Positions 1-7,264 of a stretch of 9,285 nucleotides of DNA are shown here, in pieces; position 1 is the stretch's first letter, and the number at the start of each line of letters is the position of its first letter. Where the stretch lies: positions 1 to 9,285 of the forward strand of contig JANTHH010000111.1 of assembly GCA_024762485.1 (NCBI GenBank), written 5' to 3'. The DNA comes from Chromatiales bacterium. Lineage in GTDB: Bacteria > Pseudomonadota > Gammaproteobacteria > Chromatiales > Chromatiaceae. The position numbers were made by a program, and so were the translations under genes. The notes beneath the pieces are model-generated. The model searched no databases. It saw only the letters and a program-made list of their open reading frames with translations, and was not told where the DNA came from.

Positions 1-1856
1 CTGCCGATCTGCCAACTCTGCGGCAGACCCTGGACCAGGTGCATGCGGGCCTGACCTACATCGGCTTCGATCAGGCACTCGGCAAACACTTGTTGAAAGA
101 CCTGCTCGATGCCGGCCGCCGGGACAGTGCCGGCCTGCTGAAACCTGATGAGTTCGCGCTTTTCAGGGCACAGGCAGGCGACTGCAGCGGCAACGAGGAA
201 ATGCCCGGCATGGCCGGCATCGACGAGCAGATCTGGGACCACACGCTCAACGCCATCGATGGGATACAGGTCGGCGACGCCATCACCGTCAACACCCGGC
301 ACGACCGGACCACCACGCGGCTTTTCTGGCGCAGCAAGGACCGGAGCAAGCTGGCCTTCGCCAACGCACAGGGCCAGCAATCACACATCTTCACCCGCCC
401 GGAGCTTGCCGAACTGCTCTTACGCAAGCATGTCGTCATCCACCAGGTGGACCAGCGGGGCGTGGCCGAGCAGGCGACCGACAAGACGCTGGACGAACTG
501 CAGCAGCGCATCAGCTATCACCAGACACACGACCCGCTCACCGGTCTCGCCAATCAGCAGCAGATCATCGGTCGACTCGGCGAGGTGGTTGCCGGCATCC
601 GCCCCGGCACCCCGCCCCATGTCCTGGCGCTGATCGAGATCGACCAGCACGAGACAATCCGCGAGGAAGTCAGCTACGCCGCCGGTGACGCCCTGCTGAA
701 GCTGGTCTCCCAGCAGCTTCAGAGCGCCTTCGACGAGCACACCTGCCTGGCGCTGATGACCCATGGGCGGCTGGCCATCATCACCCGCGCCACCTCGCCA
801 CAGTCGGTTCACGACCTGGGAACGACACTGGCCGAGACCGTGCGTGCAAGCGAACTGATGTGGGAGGGCAAGCGCTATCCGCTCAGCGCGAGCATCGGCT
901 TCAGCTGCATCGACCGCGGCCATGAGGCGCCGGACACCTTCCTCTCGGAGGCACACATCGCCTGCTCGACGGCGAGCGAATCGGGCGGCGACCAGGCGTT
1001 GCGATTCAGCGCGGAGGACACGCAGATCGCCGACAAGCTGGAGAGCCTGCACTGGCGCCAACTGGTGCAGGACGCCATCGAACACCGGCGCATCGAACTG
1101 CGAGGTCAGCTCATCGCGCCCATCGATGAAGACGCCGGACTGCGGCCCCATTACGAGGTTCTGCTCAACGTCCACGACGAGCAAGGCGGGCTGCTGCACC
1201 TCGAACGCTTCATCTCCGCGGCCGAGGCCTATCAACTGATGGCCCGGATCGACCGACTGGTGATCGAGGAGGCCACCGCCTGGGTTGCCGCGAATCCGGA
1301 CACCAGTGGCGCCGTGGGCGGGCTGGCCATCAATCTCTCCGGCCAGTCCATGTCGGACCCGGGCCTGATCGACTTTATCCAGCAGACCTTCGAGCAGCAC
1401 CAGGTATCGCCCGGTCACTTCAGCTTCGAGGTGACGGAGACCGCGGCGATCGCGAGTCTGGACCGAGCCACCGCCATCATCGAAGGCATCCAGGGGCTTG
1501 GCTGCCAGGTGGCGCTGGATGACTTCGGCACCGGACTGTCCTCCTATAGCTATCTGAAGGAACTGCCGGTTGACTATGTGAAGATCGATGGCAGCTTCAT
1601 CCGCAACATTCTCAGGGATCCGCACGATCAGGCGATCGTCCGCTCCATGAACGAGGTTGCGCATTTCATGGGGATGAAGACCATCGCCGAGTACGTCGAA
1701 GACGACCCGATCCGTGACCGTCTTGCCCGGATCGGTGTGGACTATGCCCAGGGATACGGCGTGGAGAAACCGATGCTGCTGAAGGAACTGGCAGCGCGCA
1801 GCCGTCTGCTCACGCACACGGCAGCGACCGACGGCGCGGCACACTCAGCCCACTGA
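1..1856 (+). CDS. DUF1631-like / degenerate GGDEF / EAL c-di-GMP phosphodiesterase (5' end outside window)
   Basis: The frame is open to the left edge, so this is the C-terminal part of a longer protein; the GTG at 39 is only the first possible start codon inside the window. Residues below are counted from that codon. Residues 75-135 (a WRS...KLAFANAQG...FTRPELAELL pattern) resemble the C-terminal part of DUF1631 proteins. A GGDEF-fold domain spans about 160-325 (HDPLTGLAN at 164-172), but the signature site reads THGRL at 241-245, so cyclase activity should be lost. The EAL domain, about 340-590, has EVL at 373-375 and keeps N432, E464, D494/D495 (DDFGTG), K515, E551 (AEYVE) and Q571 (QGY). 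These match the metal- and base-catalysis positions of active EAL phosphodiesterases, so hydrolysis of c-di-GMP to pGpG is likely. The usual EALLR arginine is Asn here (EVLLN). No membrane segment is visible in this part. Family assignment is firm for EAL and GGDEF, moderate for DUF1631. Confidence 0.9.
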   Translation, partial: ADLPTLRQTLDQVHAGLTYIGFDQALGKHLLKDLLDAGRRDSAGLLKPDEFALFRAQAGDCSGNEEMPGMAGIDEQIWDHTLNAIDGIQVGDAITVNTRHDRTTTRLFWRSKDRSKLAFANAQGQQSHIFTRPELAELLLRKHVVIHQVDQRGVAEQATDKTLDELQQRISYHQTHDPLTGLANQQQIIGRLGEVVAGIRPGTPPHVLALIEIDQHETIREEVSYAAGDALLKLVSQQLQSAFDEHTCLALMTHGRLAIITRATSPQSVHDLGTTLAETVRASELMWEGKRYPLSASIGFSCIDRGHEAPDTFLSEAHIACSTASESGGDQALRFSAEDTQIADKLESLHWRQLVQDAIEHRRIELRGQLIAPIDEDAGLRPHYEVLLNVHDEQGGLLHLERFISAAEAYQLMARIDRLVIEEATAWVAANPDTSGAVGGLAINLSGQSMSDPGLIDFIQQTFEQHQVSPGHFSFEVTETAAIASLDRATAIIEGIQGLGCQVALDDFGTGLSSYSYLKELPVDYVKIDGSFIRNILRDPHDQAIVRSMNEVAHFMGMKTIAEYVEDDPIRDRLARIGVDYAQGYGVEKPMLLKELAARSRLLTHTAATDGAAHSAH

Positions 1857-1866
1857 GCAGGGGGGT

Positions 1867-2616
1867 TCAGCGGCGCTGTCTCACCGCCTCGAAGAGGCAG
1901 ACCCCGGTGGCCACCGAGACGTTCAGGCTCTCCACCACCCCGGCCATGGGCAGGCGGACCAACCGGTCGCAGGCCTCGCGGGTGAGCCGCCGCATACCTT
2001 TGCCTTCAGCACCCATGACGAGCGCCAACGGCCCCTTGAGTTCCGTATCGTAGAGGACCGTGTCCGCCTCGCCGGAGGTGCCCACCAGCCAGATGCCGTA
2101 GGCATCACGCAGTCGCTTAAGGGTCCGCGCCAGATTGGTCACCTGGATGAAGGGGACATGTTCGGCGGCACCGCTGGCGACCTTGCAGGCCACCGGGGTC
2201 AGTCCCACCGCACGATCGCGCGGGGCGATCACCGCCTGCACGCCGGCCGCATCGGCGGTCCGCAGACAGGCACCCAGATTGTGCGGGTCGGTGACGCCGT
2301 CGAGCACCAGCAGGAACGGTGGTGTATCCCCGAGATGGGTCAGCAACTCGTCCAGTGCGCCCTCACCCTGTGCCGAAGGGATCAGTGTCTCCGCCACCAC
2401 GCCCTGGTGGTTGATACCGGGCAGCAGCTGATCGAGGGTGGTGCGATCCACCGGCTGGGGATCGATCCCGATCTCGCGGGCATGGCTCAACAGCTGGCTG
2501 AGCCGGCGATCCCTGCGCTTGCGGTCATACCAGAGGCCGGCCACCTGCCCGGCCCCATGACCGAGCGCGGCACGCACACTGTGCAGGCCGCCGATGCGCT
2601 GGGTCGCCTTGCTCAC
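1867..2616 (-). CDS. rlmB: 23S rRNA (guanosine-2'-O-)-methyltransferase RlmB
   Basis: SpoU/TrmH-family SPOUT methyltransferase that, in the E. coli orthologue, methylates the ribose of G2251 in the 23S rRNA P-loop using S-adenosylmethionine. The 249-residue length is normal. Residues 1-75 form the small N-terminal substrate-binding domain (GGLHSVRAAL, and NHQGVVAE at 69-76). The knotted catalytic domain shows motif 1 at 105-121 (LDGVTDPHNLGACLRTA; N113 and R119 are the conserved residues), motif 2 at 200-208 (VMGAEGKGM) and motif 3 at 223-238 (LPMAGVVESLNVSVAT). The start is GTG at 2616-2614 and shares bases with the rnr stop codon (GTGA overlap), implying translational coupling in an rnr-rlmB operon. 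The ribosome-binding sequence is weak (AAGAG about 10 bases upstream), which fits coupling. The N-terminus lines up with the usual RlmB start, supporting the GTG. Confidence 0.96.
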   Translation of the reverse strand: MSKATQRIGGLHSVRAALGHGAGQVAGLWYDRKRRDRRLSQLLSHAREIGIDPQPVDRTTLDQLLPGINHQGVVAETLIPSAQGEGALDELLTHLGDTPPFLLVLDGVTDPHNLGACLRTADAAGVQAVIAPRDRAVGLTPVACKVASGAAEHVPFIQVTNLARTLKRLRDAYGIWLVGTSGEADTVLYDTELKGPLALVMGAEGKGMRRLTREACDRLVRLPMAGVVESLNVSVATGVCLFEAVRQRR

Positions 2617-5051
2617 GAACCGCTGCTCTTGGGCTTGCGCCGCCTCCGACGTCGCTTCTTCGGCTGCTCGCCCTGGGGTGCTTCCTGCTTGTCCGCCTTA
2701 TTCTTCGCGGTGCTGCCTTTTTCACCTTCACGGGCTGTTGCCGATGAATCCTTGGGGGAGCGGCTGCCCCGGCCGCGGCCCCGCCCGCCGCGTGAGCCGC
2801 CCTTCTTGCGTCGCTGGGGCTTTTTGCCGCCGCCACCCATCTCGCCGTCGGGCAGGATCAGGTCGATCTTGCGGTCGTCGAGATTCACCGCCGCCACCTT
2901 GATCTCGATGGCATCGCCCAGGTGATAGGTCTTGCCGGTGCGCTCACCAGTGAGCTTGTGGTGGATGGGGTCGAAGTGGAAATAATCGTGGTCGAGGGCG
3001 GTGACATGCACCAGACCGGTGATGTAAATGTCGTTGATCTCGACGAACAGGCCGAAGCTGTTGACACCGCTGATCACGCCGCCGAAGACATCCCCCACCT
3101 TGTCGAGCATGAACTCGCACTTGAGGGTATCCATGGCATCACGCGTGGCATCGTCCGCCCGCCGCTCGGTCATGGAGCAATGCTCGCCGAGGGCGGCGAG
3201 CTGGATTTCCGAATAGTCGAAATCCTCCGCGGTGCCGTTGGCGATCATGTGCTTGAGCGCACGATGCACCATCAGATCGGGGTAACGCCGGATGGGCGAG
3301 GTGAAATGGGCATAGGCATCGAAGGCAAGCCCGAAGTGGCCCAGATTATCCGAGGTGTAGATTGCCTGCATCATCGAGCGCAGCAGTACCGTCTGGATGA
3401 CATGCGCATCCGGCCGCCCCTTCACCTGCTCCAGCAGCTCGGCATAGTCCTTCGCCGTCGGTTCCATACCGCCGCCCAGCTTCAGACCCTGTTCGTTGAG
3501 GAACTGGTGGAGATCGCGCAGCTTCTCCTCGCTTGGCCGCTCGTGCACCCGGTACAGGGTCGGGATTTTCTTGCGCAGCAGCAGCCGCGCGGCAGCCACG
3601 TTGGCAACCAGCATGCATTCCTCGATCAGCCGGTGGGCATCGTTTCGCACTACGGGCTCGACACTGACCACCTTGCCGTTCTCGAACACGAAGCGGCTTT
3701 CAGTGGTATCGAAGTCGATCGCCCCGCGCGCCTTCCGTGCCTTGTGCAGCACTTTGTACAACTGGTAGAGCTCATGGAGGTGCGGCAGCAGGCCGGCGTA
3801 TTCCTCGCACAGTGCCGCATCACCGTCGATCAGCATGGCGGCGACCTTGTTGTAGGTCAGCCGGGCATGGGAGCGCATCACACCTTCAAAGAAACGTGAA
3901 CGGTAGACCTCGCCCTCCTCGTTGATCAGCAACTCGGCGGTCATGCACAGGCGGTCCACCTCGGGATTGATTGAACACAGTCCGTTGGACAGTATCTCCG
4001 GCAGCATCGGTACCACCCGGTCAGGGAAATAGACCGAGTTGCCGCGGCGGTAGGCCTCCTGGTCGAGTGACGAGTCCACCTTCACGTAGTGGGAGACATC
4101 AGCGATGGCGACCAGCAGCCGCCAGCCCTTCGAGGTGCGCTTGCAGAAGACAGCATCATCGAAGTCGCGCGAGTCCTCGCCATCGATGGTCACCAACGGG
4201 GTATCGCGCAGATCCTCGCGTCCGGACTTGGCCTGCTCCGGGACCTGTTCACCCAGCTTGGCGATCTCGCGTTCGACCTCTTCCGGCCATTCCACGGGGA
4301 TGCCATGGGTGCGGATGGCCACATCGGTCTCCATACCGGGTGCCAGGTGATCACCCAGCACCTCGACAATCCGACCGACCGGCGGCCGGCGGGGCGCCGG
4401 CTGCTTCACCAGGTCCGCCACCACCATCTGTCCTTCCCTGGCATCGCCGATGCTGTCGGCCGGGATCACCACGTCGTGGACCAGGCGTTTGTTGTCCGGC
4501 ATGACGAAGCCGACACCGGCATCGATCCGCAATCGGCCGACGATCTGGGTGAAGGCGCGCTCGACCACTTCGACCAATGCTCCCTCGCGCCGACCGCGAC
4601 GGTCGACGCCCGACACCCGTACCACCACGCGGTCACCATGCCAGAGTGAACTCATCTCGCGCGGGCCGAGGAAAAGGTCGTCGCCGCCTTCGTCCGGGAC
4701 CAGGAAACCGAAGCCATCCGGGTGTGCGATGACGCGCCCCGCAATGAGATCCTCGGCGTTGACCAGGCAGTACCCCCCCTTGCGGTTGCGGACTACCTGG
4801 CCGTCCCGCTCCATGGCGCGCAGACGACGGGACAGGGCCTCGAGACGGGCCTCGTCGGTCAGTTCGAGGCGGGCGGCAATCTCTTTATAAGTGAGGGGCA
4901 AACCCTCGACCGCCAGCAGTTCCATGATGAACTCCCGGCTGGGGATCGGGTTGTCGTACTTGCGTGCCTCGCGGGCGGCGTGCGGATCCTCGACTGCGCC
5001 ACCCTTTTTCTTATGATTTCTTTTGAAAAGCTTGATTAATTTCTTTAACAC
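2613..5051 (-). CDS. rnr: Ribonuclease R (3'-5' exoribonuclease)
   Basis: Processive RNB-family exoribonuclease that degrades structured RNA and takes part in RNA quality control. The 812 residues show the full RNase R order: winged-helix domain about 30-97 (NPIPSREF at 34-41), two cold-shock-type OB domains about 100-250, RNB catalytic domain about 283-640, and S1 domain 652-733 (GVISGVNSFGLFVEI). The active-site aspartates in TIDGEDSRDFDDA are D290, D296, D298 and D299, equivalent to E. coli D272, D278, D280 and D281. HFTSPIRRYPDLMVHR at 582-597 is the conserved RNB RNA-binding stretch. A basic disordered tail, 739-812, contains RGG/RG repeats (752-764) and KKRRRRRRK. The start is GTG at 5051-5049 preceded by AGGT. 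It adds a lysine-rich leader of about 20 residues (MLKKLIKLFKRNHKKK) ahead of the usual family start, and no closer ATG, GTG or TTG in frame is evident before the conserved part. It is the first gene of the operon with rlmB. Confidence 0.97.
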   Translation of the reverse strand: MLKKLIKLFKRNHKKKGGAVEDPHAAREARKYDNPIPSREFIMELLAVEGLPLTYKEIAARLELTDEARLEALSRRLRAMERDGQVVRNRKGGYCLVNAEDLIAGRVIAHPDGFGFLVPDEGGDDLFLGPREMSSLWHGDRVVVRVSGVDRRGRREGALVEVVERAFTQIVGRLRIDAGVGFVMPDNKRLVHDVVIPADSIGDAREGQMVVADLVKQPAPRRPPVGRIVEVLGDHLAPGMETDVAIRTHGIPVEWPEEVEREIAKLGEQVPEQAKSGREDLRDTPLVTIDGEDSRDFDDAVFCKRTSKGWRLLVAIADVSHYVKVDSSLDQEAYRRGNSVYFPDRVVPMLPEILSNGLCSINPEVDRLCMTAELLINEEGEVYRSRFFEGVMRSHARLTYNKVAAMLIDGDAALCEEYAGLLPHLHELYQLYKVLHKARKARGAIDFDTTESRFVFENGKVVSVEPVVRNDAHRLIEECMLVANVAAARLLLRKKIPTLYRVHERPSEEKLRDLHQFLNEQGLKLGGGMEPTAKDYAELLEQVKGRPDAHVIQTVLLRSMMQAIYTSDNLGHFGLAFDAYAHFTSPIRRYPDLMVHRALKHMIANGTAEDFDYSEIQLAALGEHCSMTERRADDATRDAMDTLKCEFMLDKVGDVFGGVISGVNSFGLFVEINDIYITGLVHVTALDHDYFHFDPIHHKLTGERTGKTYHLGDAIEIKVAAVNLDDRKIDLILPDGEMGGGGKKPQRRKKGGSRGGRGRGRGSRSPKDSSATAREGEKGSTAKNKADKQEAPQGEQPKKRRRRRRKPKSSGS

Positions 5052-5080
5052 ATTACCTGCCGCATCTTGGCGAAAAGGCC

Positions 5081-5110
5081 ATCATACCGTTGACAGGCAT
5101 ACCTTGTCGC
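5081..5110 (-). promoter_or_regulatory. Candidate sigma70 promoter for rnr-rlmB
   Basis: On the minus strand a -10 hexamer TATGAT (5086-5081) lies 18 bases from GCGACA (5110-5105), a 4/6 match to TTGACA. The predicted start near 5074 gives a short leader before the rnr GTG at 5051. The -35 sits between the -35 and -10 of the tRNA promoter on the other strand, so the two promoters interleave. The -10 is good and the -35 weak. This call rests on motif matching alone. Confidence 0.45.
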
Positions 5111-5118
5111 TGTAAAGT
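5090..5118 (+). promoter_or_regulatory. Sigma70 promoter of tRNA-Leu
   Basis: A consensus -35 TTGACA (5090-5095), a 17-base spacer and TAAAGT (5113-5118) as the -10, followed at once by a GC-rich discriminator (TCGCGCTCC). This is the layout typical of stable-RNA promoters under stringent (ppGpp) control. The predicted start is near 5125, leaving a 5' leader of about 44 bases before the mature tRNA. Confidence 0.8.
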
Positions 5119-5168
5119 TCGCGCTCCGTTACGACGAGGCCCCGCACAGGTCGCGTCGATATACGCCT

Positions 5169-5255
5169 GCCGAGGTGGCGGAATTGGTAGACGCGCATGG
5201 TTCAGGTCCATGTCTTGGAAACAAGGTGGAGGTTCAAGTCCTCTCCTCGGCACCA
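5169..5255 (+). tRNA. tRNA-Leu (anticodon CAG)
   Basis: An 87-base class II tRNA. The acceptor stem GCCGAGG (5169-5175) pairs perfectly with CCTCGGC (5245-5251), followed by an encoded ACCA. The D-loop sequence is of standard tRNA-Leu form (GGAATTGGTAGACGC). The anticodon arm is CATGG-TTCAGGT-CCATG, giving anticodon CAG, which reads CUG leucine codons. The long variable arm is TCTTG-GAAA-CAAGG, and the T arm is GGAGG-TTCAAGT-CCTCT with one G-U pair. It stands alone between its own promoter and terminator, so it is monocistronic. CUG is very common in the neighbouring genes, so this should be a major leucine tRNA. Confidence 0.98.
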
Positions 5256-5268
5256 TACAATTGAGAAG

Positions 5269-5300
5269 GGCCCGGGGTGGCGATAACCCCGGGCCTTTTT
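5269..5300 (+). terminator. Intrinsic terminator after tRNA-Leu
   Basis: A perfect 10-bp GC-rich stem, GGCCCGGGGT (5269-5278) with ACCCCGGGCC (5286-5295), a 7-base loop and a run of five T. It begins 14 bases after the tRNA 3' end and should stop tRNA transcription before the c-di-GMP gene at 5353. Confidence 0.93.
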
Positions 5301-5352
5301 CGTTGCAGGGTGGACCACATCACTGGCTGCGGCGGGATATACTCATGCAACC

Positions 5353-7209
5353 ATGACCAACCACCCCGCAGCCTTTCTCCATCGACAGATTCCGGTCATC
5401 ATCCTGCTGTCGATCTTTCCCGGGCTGGGCTATGTCTTCCTCAGCAGCCTGCACGGCAGCCAGACGCCGGCACTGATCTGGTATGCCGGCATCCTGCTGA
5501 TCTCCGGCTGGGGGAGCCGACTCTACAAGGCCTTCGCGCCGGCGCAGATGAGTCAGCAGCGGCTTGATCGCTGGTATCGGCAACTCACTGTCTTCTATTA
5601 CCTGTTTTTCCTGCTCTGGGCGACGATCTTCCTGATCTACATTCGGGAGGAGGCGGGTAACCTCCACTACATCGCGATCTTCACCCAGATCGGCACCATG
5701 ACGGTGGCATCCGCCCTGCTCTATCCCGAACCCCGGCTGTTCAGGCCGCTGATCCCGCTGATGGCCGCGCCGCTGGTTATCTACTTCGCGCTGCTGGGGC
5801 AATGGTACGGCTATGTCCTCAGTCTCTTCTCGGCCATCCTCGGCTGGGTGCTCTATTACGCCGCCAGCAGCAGTTACCTGTTATTGCGCCGGACCCAGCA
5901 CCAGGCCAACCACGACAGTCTGACCGGCCTCTATAATCGCCACGCCTTCATGATGCAGCTGCGGCTGCGCATGAACAGCCTGACTGACAACCACACGCAC
6001 TCCTTTCTGATGCTGGTCGATCTGGATCATTTCAAGACGATCAATGATTCGCTCGGCCACGAAGTGGGGGACGATCTGCTGCAGGAAATCGCGCGGCGGC
6101 TGCTCCACCTGCTGCCCGAGCAGGCACTGCTGGCCCGGCTCGGTGGTGACGAGTTCGTCATCATCGGCGGCGAATTCGACGATATCGACTATTGCAGGGA
6201 GCGGGCACTGGGCCTGAGCGGGCGACTGCTGAATGACCTCAAAGCGACCCATGTCATCAACGGTCATCACCTCTATGTCAGTGCCAGTATCGGAGTCCGG
6301 ATGATCCAGCCCGGCTCCACCGATCCGGGCAGCCTGGTGAAAGAGGCCGACATCGCCATGTACGAGGCGAAGGCCGGGGGGCGGGACGGCACATCGCTGT
6401 TCGACGCCGAAATGGCCGCCAGAGTGGAGGCCCATCTGCAGATAGAACGCTCGCTCCATCTCGCGCTTAACCGGCAGGAACTCGCTCTCCATTACCAACC
6501 CCAGCACGATGCCGATGGCCGGCTCATCGGCGCCGAATGCCTGGCGCGCTGGCACAGCCCCACCCTGGGCGAGGTCCCGCCGGCGGACTTCATCACCATC
6601 GCCGAGCAGACAGGGCTGATCATAGAACTCGGGCAGCAGATACTGGTAATGGCGGTCCAGACCTTGCGTGACTGGTGGGAAAACGGCCTGCAACTGCAGC
6701 AATTCTCCATCAACATCAGTGTGCGCCAGCTGACGCACCAGGGCTTCATCGAGGGTGTCGAGATGCTGTGCGAGCGCTACCTTGATGCCGGCGCCCGTCG
6801 CAGCCTGGTGTTCGAGGTCACCGAGACCGTCGCCGCCGAGGAGATCGACCGCGTGGTCAGTGCCATGAACGCACTCAAGACCCTGGGTATCCGTTTTTCC
6901 ATGGATGACTTCGGTACCGGCTATTCTTCATTGAGCGCATTGAAGAAGCTGCCGATCAGCGAGCTCAAGATCGACCAATCGTTCGTGCGCAACCTGGAGG
7001 ATGAAGATGATCAGGCCATGGTTATCACCATCCTGAGCATTGCCGGCTACCTCGGCCTGACCATCGTGGCCGAGGGAGTCGAGACCGAACACCAACTCGG
7101 GTTCCTGCGCGATTATCGCTGCAGGATATTCCAGGGTTACCTGTTCTCGCCCCCGTTACAGAAGGCGGATTTCGAGCAATACGCTGCAACATGGCAGCAC
7201 ACACAATGA
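5353..7209 (+). CDS. Six-helix membrane GGDEF-EAL c-di-GMP enzyme
   Basis: A 618-residue inner-membrane protein predicted to make and/or degrade c-di-GMP. About six hydrophobic helices fill residues 12-178 (near 12-33, 40-53, 78-97, 105-123, 130-149 and 152-177); I do not recognise the sensor type. The GGDEF domain, 185-350, has DSLTGLYNR (188-196) and an intact GGDEF at 264-268. The inhibitory I-site RxxD expected just upstream is PEQA (255-258), so product inhibition is probably absent. The EAL domain, 360-610, has ECL in place of EAL (395-397). It keeps N454, E488 (FEVTET), D518/D519, K539, E574 (AEGVE) and Q594, so phosphodiesterase activity is plausible. ATG 5353 is chosen because the hydrophobic sensor begins directly after it; the ribosome-binding site is weak. 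A TATACT at 5338-5343 has no matching -35. The tRNA terminator upstream implies a separate promoter. Confidence 0.93.
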   Translation: MTNHPAAFLHRQIPVIILLSIFPGLGYVFLSSLHGSQTPALIWYAGILLISGWGSRLYKAFAPAQMSQQRLDRWYRQLTVFYYLFFLLWATIFLIYIREEAGNLHYIAIFTQIGTMTVASALLYPEPRLFRPLIPLMAAPLVIYFALLGQWYGYVLSLFSAILGWVLYYAASSSYLLLRRTQHQANHDSLTGLYNRHAFMMQLRLRMNSLTDNHTHSFLMLVDLDHFKTINDSLGHEVGDDLLQEIARRLLHLLPEQALLARLGGDEFVIIGGEFDDIDYCRERALGLSGRLLNDLKATHVINGHHLYVSASIGVRMIQPGSTDPGSLVKEADIAMYEAKAGGRDGTSLFDAEMAARVEAHLQIERSLHLALNRQELALHYQPQHDADGRLIGAECLARWHSPTLGEVPPADFITIAEQTGLIIELGQQILVMAVQTLRDWWENGLQLQQFSINISVRQLTHQGFIEGVEMLCERYLDAGARRSLVFEVTETVAAEEIDRVVSAMNALKTLGIRFSMDDFGTGYSSLSALKKLPISELKIDQSFVRNLEDEDDQAMVITILSIAGYLGLTIVAEGVETEHQLGFLRDYRCRIFQGYLFSPPLQKADFEQYAATWQHTQ

Positions 7210-7252
7210 GGCAGCCAGTGCACCGTCCCGCGGCGACCCTGCCAGCCACTCC

Positions 7253-7257
7253 GGAGG
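7253..7257 (+). promoter_or_regulatory. Ribosome-binding site of the DUF4197 gene
   Basis: A near-consensus GGAGG ends 7 bases before the ATG at 7265. It fixes that ATG as the start rather than the in-frame ATG at 7277. It is much stronger than the site of the upstream c-di-GMP gene, suggesting the exported protein is translated more efficiently. Confidence 0.85.
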
Positions 7258-7264
7258 ACACCCC

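Noticed and set aside
420..1844. 474-codon open frame on the minus strand opposite the c-di-GMP gene
   Set aside because: Its translation is low-complexity antisense with no domain motifs, while the plus strand encodes clear GGDEF and EAL domains; high GC content leaves long antisense frames open.
2158..3899. Open frames on the plus strand across rlmB and rnr (2158-2925, 2922-3899, also 4089-4649)
   Set aside because: They are antisense shadows of rlmB and rnr without recognisable motifs or good ribosome-binding sites.
5053..5256. Minus-strand open frame and plus-strand frame 5090-5356 across the tRNA
   Set aside because: Both run through the tRNA-Leu gene and its promoter or terminator, so they are not protein genes.
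5169..5300. tRNA-Leu as an integration site for a mobile element
   Set aside because: No integrase, no repeated tRNA 3' end and no change in base composition downstream; the adjacent terminator is intact.
5338..5343. TATACT as the promoter of the GGDEF-EAL gene
   Set aside because: There is no acceptable -35 at 16-18 bases, and the resulting transcript would start almost at the ATG; noted in the gene entry but not called.
5881..6738. 285-codon minus-strand frame inside the second GGDEF-EAL gene
   Set aside because: Antisense to conserved GGDEF/EAL coding sequence, with no family resemblance.
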